64,000 nt of DNA, from contig JAEEQP010000009.1 of the NCBI GenBank assembly GCA_016285355.1, positions 1 through 64,000 of the forward strand, written 5' to 3'. Of the stretch, positions 27,101 through 34,713 are shown piece by piece. Under the pieces are notes generated by a model. It searched no databases. It worked only from the letters and a program-made list of their open reading frames with translations, and was not told the DNA's origin. Source of the stretch: Bacteroidales bacterium. GTDB taxonomy: Bacteria > Bacteroidota > Bacteroidia > Bacteroidales > F082. The first letter of the stretch is position 1. Each line of letters starts with the position of its first letter. The translations under genes and the position numbers were made by a program.

Positions 27101-27590
27101 CGAACAAGCCCTTGAAATCCTGAAGCAGATGCAGAAAGACCGCGAGAGTTTCCGTAAATTGGGTCTCACCTTCAAGGAAAAGGCTTTCTACGACATCCTC
27201 GTCCATCTGAGAGACAAGAATAACTTTGAGTATGGCGAGGACAAAATGGCAGATGGCATCATGGTAAACGACAAATGCAAGAGCCTGGCACACAAGATAC
27301 GTGAAATCATCGACACAAAATCGTCATTCGCCGATTGGCTGAATAACCAAATCGTTAGGGACCAACTGAAATATGATATCAAGATATGCCTAATTAAGAA
27401 CGGCTATCCTCCGCAATATTCTCCAGAAGTGTTCAAGGAAGTGATGAAACAAGTGGAAAACTTCAAGGAGAATGAGGAATATGATGATAACAATGCAACT
27501 TCTCATGTCGTGCAAATGTATCCATTGGAAGAAGAGAATAAAAGCAGCATGGCGGCAGAAAGCTTTGATAATCATATAGAAAAACCATAA
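24129..27590 (+). CDS. hsdR: Type I restriction endonuclease subunit
   Basis: A 1153-residue HsdR. The N-terminal PD-(D/E)XK nuclease shows D150 in RRPDVLLYV and E164-L-K166. The translocase has Walker A GATGCGKT at 308-315, the DEAH box at 418-421 (FSDEAHRTQ), motif III TGTPIAET and a C-terminal helicase lobe with TISRVNRKYPGKDYGL. A long helical C-terminus contacts HsdM. The complex translocates unmethylated DNA and cuts at a distance. An AAGGAG ribosome binding site precedes the ATG at 24129. Confidence 0.97.
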   Translation: MATLNNYNGRYCEWEFEETFISLLEEEGWQYLYGDSIPRTNRKEVLYLDDLIQYLKKSYRDLDDEDIRQIADNVRLVGADSDFATLHKVYKWMADGMQFTPQNGEAQMIQLIDFSTLDDPKKPNNNIFRVVNQFTVEYINNGEVKTRRPDVLLYVNGLPVCMMELKNPADERATIYDAWEQINIRYWRDIPHLLHYCPLACISDGVKTRLGTVRTPYEHFYAWRRIEDGDKVSTMPYDELETMVKGVYRPLRFLEIFRDYVYFQDEDYDHDEKEIVCRYPQFFATRLLRESVIKSVQKKSGKGGTYFGATGCGKTYTMAFLARQLAMRCANELGSPTILMIVDREDLQKQGAKLFTKSQEFLGLGEVKIVPSRKVLREELKARETGGFYICTIQKFCDRKDDPIGLINKRANIICFSDEAHRTQIEGSRRIQFSEDADENMKAMVSKPYAKVLREALPNATFVGFTGTPIAETYQTFGDEIDRYTMDQAVADEITVPIKYHPRIAKVLLNQDKAKEIEDYYSKCAEEGSTKEDIDKSKKAMSSLEEILGQPDRLEKLAVDIHDHYVAAVAKDPNRVQKAMIVCAKREIAYNLLLKFKEYYPEWFEKRKTPEGVVVPDEKLRELKEIPTMAMVASVGSNDNKEMYDYLGGTKNDKRSDELDAAFKQEYSNFRIVIVVDMWITGFDVDCLTYMYNDKPLQKHTLIQTISRVNRKYPGKDYGLIVDYIGIRDYMMEAMKMYGGGGGGTSLAPTADDIEQATTIFREYLAIIKNMFNGYDLTPFLKPDTDPATRYALLAKAAEFVFTSTETFNMESKDGKKVKKVGFKTYFLGMVKRMRKAYDLCQPSGELGEEESALAQCFMAIAGMVYKMNGTDAPDTDTMNRHVAKMVEEALKYNNVESILEEGDEMDIFGPEFTERLNDIKMPASKLEALVKLLRKRITEYGRTNQLASKKFQELLENTIQQYHERRKFLTEQEAGATQEETAESIIQQATEQALEILKQMQKDRESFRKLGLTFKEKAFYDILVHLRDKNNFEYGEDKMADGIMVNDKCKSLAHKIREIIDTKSSFADWLNNQIVRDQLKYDIKICLIKNGYPPQYSPEVFKEVMKQVENFKENEEYDDNNATSHVVQMYPLEEENKSSMAAESFDNHIEKP

Positions 27591-27618
27591 TACCTTCACT
27601 TCACAACTTAGAATCACT

Positions 27619-28530
27619 ATGCAAAACGAAACACAAACCATAACACAACCCGACCTCCAAACCACCCATTGCCTCAATTGCGGCACTGAGTTTCAGGGGA
27701 AGTTCTGTCCTGAATGTGGACAAAGCGCGGAGACAGGACGCTTCACGATGAAATTCATTTTTGAGAACCTTCTGGCGGCTTTCTTAAGCAAGGACGGTGG
27801 TGTCTGGTTCACCCTCAAGAACCTGTTCACACGCCCGGGAGAGATGATTGTCGAAATCCTCAACGGCAAGCGCAGAAGGTACTTCTCCCCTTTCCCTATG
27901 CTGATTGCCGCTCTGACAGTCTACATCCTGTTGTTCTCAATTACAGGCAGTCGTGGCGATATGCAAGAGATGGAAAAAGAATTTTTAGAGATGGAAAAAG
28001 AGGATGAGGCTGAACCAACAGCGGATACCACATTAACAGATACTGATATTATACGAGTAAACGAGAAAGCAATAAGTGTACGCAAAAGCAAAATATATAA
28101 GATAATCGGCATGGGGTTCAAGTTTTACAACACCCATTACACCACCGTCACCATGCTGACGATTCCCTTTTTCCTTTTCACCACAAGGGCATGGTACGGC
28201 AAACACAACAGGAAACGCTATTATCGTGCCGAGTATTTAGTTGCCATCACCTATTCAATGGTTATGGTGGTTCTCTACCGATGTCTGATCAGTCTGATGT
28301 ATCTCTTTTCGCAAAATGTTTCGGATTCCATGAGCGACTGGATTCCCATTGTCATTACTGTGGCCTTTACCGCCTGTTTCCGAAAGATGTTGGGGTTCAG
28401 CATCAAAAAAACCGCATGGCGAAGCCTGTTGGCAGTGATATTGTATTATATAATCATGGGATTTATACTCGTAGCCGGCTGCATAGTTGCCTATTTTATC
28501 TATAAGGAAAAAATTCTGGTAGGAAGTTGA
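27619..28530 (+). CDS. DUF3667 zinc-ribbon membrane protein
   Basis: A 303-residue protein. A zinc ribbon lies near the N-terminus (HCLNCGTEFQGKFCPECGQ, four cysteines), then a membrane region with several hydrophobic segments: about 95-112, 180-198, 218-240, 245-262 and 272-295. Between them is an acidic loop (about 115-150). This is the DUF3667 family, common in Bacteroidota and without known function. It starts 28 bp after hsdR but is not a restriction component by homology. It converges with trkH. Confidence 0.85.
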   Translation: MQNETQTITQPDLQTTHCLNCGTEFQGKFCPECGQSAETGRFTMKFIFENLLAAFLSKDGGVWFTLKNLFTRPGEMIVEILNGKRRRYFSPFPMLIAALTVYILLFSITGSRGDMQEMEKEFLEMEKEDEAEPTADTTLTDTDIIRVNEKAISVRKSKIYKIIGMGFKFYNTHYTTVTMLTIPFFLFTTRAWYGKHNRKRYYRAEYLVAITYSMVMVVLYRCLISLMYLFSQNVSDSMSDWIPIVITVAFTACFRKMLGFSIKKTAWRSLLAVILYYIIMGFILVAGCIVAYFIYKEKILVGS

Positions 28531-28537
28531 TTAACAC

Positions 28538-30040
28538 TCACTTCGCCCGCCAGAAACTCGGCGTGAACAGCAGCAAAACGGTGAAAATCTCCAAACGGCC
28601 CACCAGCATGTCGAACGAGAGCAGCCACTTGGCGGCATTGGGAATGGCTTGGAAATTGCCGCTCGGTCCAGTGATGCCTGAGCCTGGACCGTAGTTGCTG
28701 AAACAGGTCAGGAAGGAGATGGCACCCTCTTCAAGGCTCATGCCGGCAGCGGTAAGAGCCACCACGTTGACCATAAACACGATGATGAACAGCGAGAAAA
28801 ACGACAACACGCGCTTCAGGCTGAGGTCTTCCACGGTCTGCCCCGAAATCTTCACGGTGTACATACTCGATGAGTGAATCAACTCGTTGACTGTCTTTTT
28901 GATGTATTTGAGCAACACGATGACACGCACCATTTTAATGCCGCCGCTGGTGGAGCCTGCACAGCCGCCCACAATCATCAGCACCACCGTCGGGATGAGG
29001 AAAAGGCGGCCCCAAAGGTCGTAGTCGTAGTTGCTGCCTTGGAAGCCGGTGTTCGACAACAAGGCCACCACATGGAACAACGAAGTGCGGATGCGCTCCC
29101 ACCATGTTGCAGGATGCGAGGCCAGATGCTCTTCGGTAATGGTTCTGAAATGCGGCGCAAAGTAAAAACGTCCCACAAAAAGCAAGGTGAAACCAATGAT
29201 GGCCAACAAATACCAATGCAGTTCCTCATTCCGCCTAATGACATCAAAACGGCGGTTGAACAGGAAATGATACATGGCGAAGTTGATGCCCGACATGAGC
29301 ATGAACACGATACAGACGCACTCGATATAGTTCGACTGGAAATAGCCGATGCTGGACTGATGCGTACTGAAACCGCCTGTGGCAATGGTCGTGAGGGCAT
29401 GACACACAGCGTCGAACCTGTTCATGGGGCCAAGATAATACGCCAAAGCGCACATAAGGGTTAAGGCGATGTAAATGATCCACAACAGACGCGAAGTAGC
29501 ACCCATCGTGGGAGCCAGTTTCTCCACACTCAGCCCCGGTGCCTCAGCGGCAAACAGAGAGACTTTCTTCGAGCCTTTGGCCACCGAAGGGAGGAATGCC
29601 AAGGTGAACACCACAACTCCTAAGCCGCCCATCCACTGCATGATGCTGCGCCAGAAAAGGATGCCGTGCGGTTGCTGGTCAATGTTGCTTAGAATGGTGG
29701 CTCCAGTCGTCGAGAAGCCCGACATGGTCTCGAAGAAAGCGTCCGTTACGTTGTCCACGGTGCCATACATCAGGAAGGGCAACATCCCGAAAAGGGAAAA
29801 CAACACCCACGACAAGGCCACGACCAAAAAAGTGTCGCGGATTTGCAGGGTGCTCTTTTTGAACATGTTACTGATATTGTAGAACAACAAACCCACCGCA
29901 CCTGTCAAGCCAGCCGTAAGAAGGAAACATTGGGCATCTGTCTCCCCTGACACACGCTGATAGTGCAATGCCACCGCCGAGGTCAGCAGAAGTGCCGCTG
30001 CCTCAATCAATAACAGTACACCAAACAGCTTGCTTTTCAT
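28538..30040 (-). CDS. trkH: Trk/Ktr-type potassium uptake protein TrkH
   Basis: A 500-residue multi-pass inner-membrane protein of the SKT cation transporter family. The four pore-loop filter segments with conserved glycines are visible: SGFSTTGATIL, IATGGFSTHQSS, LLSNTGFQGSN and NYGPGSGITGP. It imports potassium, driven by the membrane potential and gated by a cytosolic NAD/ATP-binding TrkA partner. No trkA gene is adjacent, so the partner must be elsewhere. A REP-like inverted repeat lies directly upstream. Confidence 0.95.
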   Translation of the reverse strand: MKSKLFGVLLLIEAAALLLTSAVALHYQRVSGETDAQCFLLTAGLTGAVGLLFYNISNMFKKSTLQIRDTFLVVALSWVLFSLFGMLPFLMYGTVDNVTDAFFETMSGFSTTGATILSNIDQQPHGILFWRSIMQWMGGLGVVVFTLAFLPSVAKGSKKVSLFAAEAPGLSVEKLAPTMGATSRLLWIIYIALTLMCALAYYLGPMNRFDAVCHALTTIATGGFSTHQSSIGYFQSNYIECVCIVFMLMSGINFAMYHFLFNRRFDVIRRNEELHWYLLAIIGFTLLFVGRFYFAPHFRTITEEHLASHPATWWERIRTSLFHVVALLSNTGFQGSNYDYDLWGRLFLIPTVVLMIVGGCAGSTSGGIKMVRVIVLLKYIKKTVNELIHSSSMYTVKISGQTVEDLSLKRVLSFFSLFIIVFMVNVVALTAAGMSLEEGAISFLTCFSNYGPGSGITGPSGNFQAIPNAAKWLLSFDMLVGRLEIFTVLLLFTPSFWRAK

Positions 30041-30063
30041 AGGTCAATTGTTTTTTGAATCGG

Positions 30064-30130
30064 GGCCTTCGACAGGCTCAGGCACCCTCAACCGCTAAAA
30101 AGCAAAGGTCCCTGAGCTTGTCGAAGGGCC
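30064..30130. repeat. REP-like inverted repeat between trkH and the DUF2750 gene
   Basis: The arms ggccttcgacaggctcaggc (30064-30083, continuing to 30086) and ggtccctgagcttgtcgaag (30107-30126, continuing to 30130) pair with two or three mismatches around a 20-nt loop. The core CCTTCGACA-GCTCAGG is typical of dispersed palindromic repeats. It may also act as a terminator for the DUF2750 gene. Confidence 0.75.
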
Positions 30131-30136
30131 GTCTTA

Positions 30137-30550
30137 TCATTGCCACGGTTGCGCCCAGCCGTCGCCGTAATCGAAATCGTCGTCGCCATCCTCTTCGTCC
30201 TTTTCCTTATAAGAATGGTCGTCGTAGGGTTTCAACCAATTTTTGAATTTGTGCGAAGGTATCGCGGTAATCTCGCCATCAGCCTCGGGCGAAACGGCGA
30301 TGTTGATTTCATCAGTGGCCAACTCCTTGAGCCAATGCTCCAACTCAGAGAAGCCCATGTTGGTCGTGGTGTAGCCAGCCCAGTCACCATGAGCAGCATC
30401 CAAAGCCAACTCCTCTGATTCCCAGAGCGGTATGTAGGATTCTCCATCATTGTCTTCCAACATGGCAAAGAAGCCTTCTTTGGCCTCTAACAGCCACACT
30501 TTTCGGGTTTCAAGGATAGCGTTTAGAAATATTTCAAGTTTATTTTCCAT
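30137..30550 (-). CDS. DUF2750 family protein
   Basis: A 137-residue cytosolic protein. The start (residues 2-20 include IFLNAILETRKVWLLE) and the middle IPLWESEELALDAAHGDW match DUF2750, a family without known function. The C-terminal tail is strongly acidic (KEKDEEDGDDDFDYGDG). It lies between two inverted repeats and is probably transcribed on its own. Confidence 0.8.
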   Translation of the reverse strand: MENKLEIFLNAILETRKVWLLEAKEGFFAMLEDNDGESYIPLWESEELALDAAHGDWAGYTTTNMGFSELEHWLKELATDEINIAVSPEADGEITAIPSHKFKNWLKPYDDHSYKEKDEEDGDDDFDYGDGWAQPWQ

Positions 30551-30599
30551 TTAGAGATTTCTGTTTTTTTTTGTTCTAACGACTATGGCATGGGACTAT

Positions 30600-30666
30600 G
30601 GCTTATGGCAGCTTTGACAGAAAGAGAAGTCCTTGTTTTAGATGAAGCTGCCATAGGCCATAAGCC
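30600..30666. repeat. Inverted repeat between DUF2750 and yidC
   Basis: GGCTTATGGCAGCTT (30600-30614) pairs imperfectly with AAGCTGCCATAGGCCATAAG and following bases (30645-30666). It lies 14 bp past the yidC stop and may end yidC transcription. Confidence 0.6.
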
Positions 30667-30680
30667 ATTGGCTATCGTCA

Positions 30681-32627
30681 TTAACGTCTTTTCTGTTGTT
30701 GCTGCAACTTGGCCTGTTGCTTCTGAGCTTCTTCCAAACGCTTCATGAAGTTGGATTTCTTCTGAGGCTTTTTCTTGTTCTCCTCGATGGTGGCACGCAC
30801 CTTGTCCTCGTCAATCATCCTGCGGAAGACGAACATCTGAATGAAGGTGATGATGTTGACGAGCATGTAGTAATAACTCAAACCCGCCGAGTAGTTGTTG
30901 AAGATACCGAAGAACATGATAGGCATGAGGTACATCATCCACTTCATGGGTTTCATCTGCGGGTTGCTGGAGTAGTCCATCTGCTTGTTATTCACGTAAG
31001 TGTAAATGAAGGTGGTGATGGTCATCAGGAGGGTGAACAGGCTGATATGGTCCATGCCAAGGAACATCGGGAACTCAATGATACTGTCGTAAGTCGAGAG
31101 GTCGTCGGCCCATAGGAAAGGCTGCTGGCGCAACTCGATACTGGCGGGGAAGAAACGGAAGATGGCAACGAGGATAGGGAACTGCAACAGAGCGGGCAAA
31201 CATCCCGAAGCGGGACTCACACCGGCTTGCTTTTGCAGGTTCAACACAGCCTGCTGTTTCTTCATGGCATCTTCCTCCTTGGGATATTTCGCGTTGATGG
31301 CCTCCATTTCGGGCTTCAAAACGCGGGTGACAGCGGAAGACTTGTAGGACTTGAACGCCAAGGGGAACAACAGGGTCTTGATGAGGATGGTCAGAATCAA
31401 GATAACGATACCGTAGTTCCAGCCATAGCTGCTCAGCCAGTTGAACACGGCGATAACACCATAGTTAATCCATTTGATTAAGAAGAAGTTACCCAAATTG
31501 ATTTGATCCTGCAAGCCGATGCCGTAGCTGCGCAAGGTCTTGAAGTGATTGGGACCGAAATAGAGTTGCATCGGAATGACATTGGTCTCGGCCTTCATGT
31601 CGTAAGGCACCTCGATATTGGCTGACATCGACTTGAAATAGCGTGGATTGCTCGACTTGCGGGTCTGGGTGGCCATGTGAGCGTTCTCAAACTCTTCCTT
31701 GGCTACAATCACGTTGCAGAAGAAACGCTGCTTGAACGACACCCATTTCAGTTTGCTGTTCACCGTCTGCTCACTATCCTTCTGTTCGTTGAGGTGGTCG
31801 GCATCCTTGTCGGTCAGAGTGCGGTAATACACGGATTCACCAGCAAAGCGGTCGGTGCTCTTCTCCTGCTTCATTAAATCGACTTCCCAATCAAGGGTCA
31901 TATAGTCGGCATTGGTGGCAATCACATCCCTCAGCCCAACGGTGCGAATGTCGAAGTCCATCATGTAGTTGTCATAATAGACAGTGTAAACATATTCAAT
32001 GTACTTGTTAGCTTCCTCTGTGTGCAGGCGTAAAGCAAAAACGACGCTGTCGTTCTCCTTTACTGTCATGTCGCCACCAGAATACGGCTTACCGTTCTTG
32101 TAAGGCTGAAAATAGAACTGCGAGGTGTTGACAATGCGGTTCTGGGCAAAAAACGACAAATCGAACTTCACCGTCTCAGGGTCGAAAGAAATCAAAGGCA
32201 GCGAGTCGTAAGTCTTGTAATCTTTCAGTTCCACTTGTTTCAGGAAACCGCCTTTGCTGCTGAAGGTCAGTTTTTGGAGCTTGTTCTCGATGGTCCAAGT
32301 CTGCTCCTCCCCTTCCGCTGCCACGGCAAAGATACCGTACTTGTCGCGAAGGGTGTTTTGTTTCAGTTGTGCTAAGCCGAGGGAATCCAAACCGGCCAAC
32401 TGGGCTGTATCGGTCTGCAAGGCAGCTAATTGTGCATCAGCTTGTCGGCGTTCGGCCTGACGGATGGAGTCGAGCCGATACTCTTCAAGTCGGACCTGGC
32501 GGATGGAGTCCTGAATACGCTGTTGTTCAGCCAATTGCTCCTTCGACGGAGACATAAAATACATCCAGCCGAAGAGGATGGCCGCAATGAGGATAAAACC
32601 AATTAAGGTGTTTTTATTGTTGTTCAT
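30681..32627 (-). CDS. yidC: Membrane protein insertase YidC
   Basis: A 648-residue insertase. An N-terminal transmembrane anchor (IGFILIAAILFGWMYFM) is followed by a coiled segment, a large periplasmic beta domain (about residues 85-370) and the conserved YidC core of five membrane helices from about residue 390 on (YGWNYGIVILILTILIKTLL, then SGCLPALLQFPILVAIFRF). The C-terminus is basic and glutamine-rich, as expected for ribosome contact. It inserts and folds inner-membrane proteins alone or with SecYEG. Confidence 0.97.
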   Translation of the reverse strand: MNNNKNTLIGFILIAAILFGWMYFMSPSKEQLAEQQRIQDSIRQVRLEEYRLDSIRQAERRQADAQLAALQTDTAQLAGLDSLGLAQLKQNTLRDKYGIFAVAAEGEEQTWTIENKLQKLTFSSKGGFLKQVELKDYKTYDSLPLISFDPETVKFDLSFFAQNRIVNTSQFYFQPYKNGKPYSGGDMTVKENDSVVFALRLHTEEANKYIEYVYTVYYDNYMMDFDIRTVGLRDVIATNADYMTLDWEVDLMKQEKSTDRFAGESVYYRTLTDKDADHLNEQKDSEQTVNSKLKWVSFKQRFFCNVIVAKEEFENAHMATQTRKSSNPRYFKSMSANIEVPYDMKAETNVIPMQLYFGPNHFKTLRSYGIGLQDQINLGNFFLIKWINYGVIAVFNWLSSYGWNYGIVILILTILIKTLLFPLAFKSYKSSAVTRVLKPEMEAINAKYPKEEDAMKKQQAVLNLQKQAGVSPASGCLPALLQFPILVAIFRFFPASIELRQQPFLWADDLSTYDSIIEFPMFLGMDHISLFTLLMTITTFIYTYVNNKQMDYSSNPQMKPMKWMMYLMPIMFFGIFNNYSAGLSYYYMLVNIITFIQMFVFRRMIDEDKVRATIEENKKKPQKKSNFMKRLEEAQKQQAKLQQQQKRR

Positions 32628-32704
32628 TGATGTGGATTTTCAAAACGAGCGGCAAAAATACGAAAAAAGAACACGGATTTAACGGATTTTCACGGAAAAA
32701 GGCG

Positions 32705-32748
32705 AAAAAAAGACACGGAACCTTGGAATGTTCCAAAGTCCCGTGTCC
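32705..32748 (-). terminator. Strong terminator downstream of the small hydrophobic gene
   Basis: GACACGG (32712-32718) pairs with CCGTGTC (32741-32747) and the inner CTTGGAA/TTCCAAAG arms extend the stem. The reverse strand continues with a T-run. It would end transcription from GAPDH and the small gene. The remaining spacer to 32840 shows nothing further; a degenerate repeat (ACGGATTTAACGGATTTTCACGG) lies at about 32671-32696. Confidence 0.85.
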
Positions 32749-32840
32749 TGTAGTCACATAGTCTCACTGTTTTACGTTCTAAATTTAGTTACCACAGTTC
32801 TTCAACTAGCCAATGTGACAATTATACGCTTCTTACGCAA

Positions 32841-33092
32841 TCAATTTTGTTTTCTGCCTTTACATATCAAATACCCAGCACCTCCAATTACAAAAGCACT
32901 AGCAATAAATGGATTAGTAAAAAAAGCAGCTACTTTAATCCCTAATTGTAATGCTCCTAAAGCGCCCAGTTTTGCAGTTGCAAATCCAGCTATTTTAGCA
33001 GCTGCAACTGGTCCACCAAACAGAGATGCTGTTCCTCCAACTATCGTACCAGCGGCAAATTGTTCATCTTTATCACCATGTAATTGTGCCAT
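32841..33092 (-). CDS. Small Gly/Ala-rich hydrophobic protein
   Basis: An 83-residue protein starting MAQLHGDKDEQFAAGT. Apart from a charged first ten residues and a basic end (CKGRKQN) it is almost entirely Gly, Ala and hydrophobic residues, enough for two or three membrane helices (about 14-35, 40-58 and 62-78). No family was recognised. Its DNA is more AT-rich than its neighbours. It lies 39 bp after the GAPDH gene on the same strand and is closed by a strong terminator, so it may be cotranscribed. The composition recalls holins, glycine-zipper proteins and some membrane-active peptides. Confidence 0.65.
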   Translation of the reverse strand: MAQLHGDKDEQFAAGTIVGGTASLFGGPVAAAKIAGFATAKLGALGALQLGIKVAAFFTNPFIASAFVIGGAGYLICKGRKQN

Positions 33093-33131
33093 AACTAATT
33101 AGGTTTTTAGTAGTTCAAAAAATAGTTCAAA

Positions 33132-34583
33132 TTAATAATACCTGTAGCTCTTCACCTGGCCGATATGGCGGGCGAGACGAACCACCTGGTTGCTGTAGCC
33201 GAACTCGTTGTCGTACCACAAATACAGAATCACGGTCTTACCGTCTTCGCTGACCTTGGTGGCCGGTGCGTCGAAGATGCAAGCGCAGCTGTCGCCAATG
33301 CCGTCACTGCTGACGAACTCAGTGTTGCTGCTGAAGCGGATTTGCTCGATGAGGTTGCCCTCCAAGCAGGCCTTGCGGAAGGCCTCGTTGACTTCCTCAA
33401 CGGTGGTTTCGCGCTCAAGGTCGAGGGCGAGGACAGCCAAGGAGACATCAGGCGTAGGAACACGCACAGCGTTGCTCGTCAGTTTGCCCTTCAATTCGGG
33501 AATAGCCTTGGCAGCAGCCTTACCAGCACCAGTCTCGGTGATAACCATGTTCAACGGAGCCGAACGACCACGACGCTCTTTCTTGTGGTAGTTGTCCAGC
33601 AGGTTCTGGTCGTTGGTGTAGCTGTGGATGGTCTCGATGTGACCCTTCACAATGCCGAAATTCTTCAACATGACCTCAAGGCCGGGCACGATGGCGTTGG
33701 TGGTGCAAGAAGCAGCCGAGAAGACGGTCTCATTGTCAAGGTCGAGCGTGTCTTGGTTGACACCGTACACCACATTCGGGATGTCGCCCTTACCAGGAGC
33801 GGTAAGCAGCACCTTAGCCACACCCTTGGCCTGCAGGTGACGCGACAATGACTCTCTGTCACGGAAAGCACCCGTGTTGTCGATGAGCAATGCATCGTTG
33901 ATGCCATATTGCGTGTAGTCAAGGTCCTCGGGGTTCTTGCTTTCGAGGAAGAGAATCTTCTGGCCGTTGACCATCATGGCGTTTTCACCCGGAACAGGCG
34001 TGCAAACACCATGGAAGTAACGGTGTACCGAGTCGGTGCGGAACAGGTTGATACGCTTCAGGATGTCCTCAGGCGAGTTCTTGCGGGTGACGATGGCGCG
34101 GACGCGGAGGGCATCGCCTCTGCCGGCCATTTCCGTCATCTCACGACAAAGGATACGACCAATACGACCGAAACCGTAGAGGATGACATCCTGCACCTTG
34201 TTGCTGCGCGGGTTGGCATCGATGATGTAGTTGAGCTTGTCGCGGACGAAAGCGGTCACATTGTTGTTGTACTTTTCTTTCTCATCCGTCCATTCTGAGT
34301 TGAGACGACCGAGGTCGATACGAGCCGGAGCCAAATTCTCGGCAAGAAGGGCCTTTGCAATGAGCAGTGAGTCTTGAACGCGGACAGGCTTGCCCAAAAC
34401 GGCCTCAGCGCGGAGGTGCTTGTTCAGGATCTTACCCGAGCCACGGTTGACCAAAAGAGAACGCAACAGAATCAGTTCCACTGACTTGTCGTACCATAAC
34501 CTACCAACAATGTTGATGAGTTCGTTGGCGGCTTTTTCGTTTTCATTCCATGCCTTCAAAGAGGTTTCGAAATTGTCATTCAT
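33132..34583 (-). CDS. gap: Glyceraldehyde-3-phosphate dehydrogenase (long form)
   Basis: A 483-residue GAPDH. The first 130 residues are an extra helical domain (MNDNFETSLKAWNENEKAA onward); then come the Rossmann entry ILYGFGRIGR and the catalytic segment SAASCTTNA with C293. The end YDNEFGYSNQVVRLARH is canonical. It oxidises glyceraldehyde-3-phosphate with NAD(P) in glycolysis or gluconeogenesis. The N-terminal extension exceeds the usual 330-340 residues and is known in one GAPDH subgroup; its role is unclear. A good promoter lies upstream. Confidence 0.96.
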   Translation of the reverse strand: MNDNFETSLKAWNENEKAANELINIVGRLWYDKSVELILLRSLLVNRGSGKILNKHLRAEAVLGKPVRVQDSLLIAKALLAENLAPARIDLGRLNSEWTDEKEKYNNNVTAFVRDKLNYIIDANPRSNKVQDVILYGFGRIGRILCREMTEMAGRGDALRVRAIVTRKNSPEDILKRINLFRTDSVHRYFHGVCTPVPGENAMMVNGQKILFLESKNPEDLDYTQYGINDALLIDNTGAFRDRESLSRHLQAKGVAKVLLTAPGKGDIPNVVYGVNQDTLDLDNETVFSAASCTTNAIVPGLEVMLKNFGIVKGHIETIHSYTNDQNLLDNYHKKERRGRSAPLNMVITETGAGKAAAKAIPELKGKLTSNAVRVPTPDVSLAVLALDLERETTVEEVNEAFRKACLEGNLIEQIRFSSNTEFVSSDGIGDSCACIFDAPATKVSEDGKTVILYLWYDNEFGYSNQVVRLARHIGQVKSYRYY

Positions 34584-34634
34584 ACTTGTTATTTTTATTC
34601 TACATTGGGTTTAAAAAATGATTCAGATTTTTGG

Positions 34635-34664
34635 CAAAGTTAGTGAATATTTCAATCCGACAAA
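34635..34664 (-). promoter_or_regulatory. GAPDH promoter
   Basis: On the reverse strand TTTG (34664-34661) and TAACTTTG (34642-34635) are 18 bp apart, a good Bacteroidota promoter 51 bp upstream of the GAPDH ATG. Confidence 0.65.
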
Positions 34665-34676
34665 CGAAAAGAGCAA

Positions 34677-34692
34677 TATTTTTGTATTTTTG
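34677..34692 (+). promoter_or_regulatory. Tandem -7 boxes upstream of the cysteine desulfidase-like gene
   Basis: TATTTTTG occurs twice in a row (34677-34684 and 34685-34692), ending 21 bp before the ATG at 34714. Either could be the -7 element; no clear -33 was seen. Confidence 0.5.
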
Positions 34693-34713
34693 CCGAAAAA
34701 TTAAGATTAAGCT

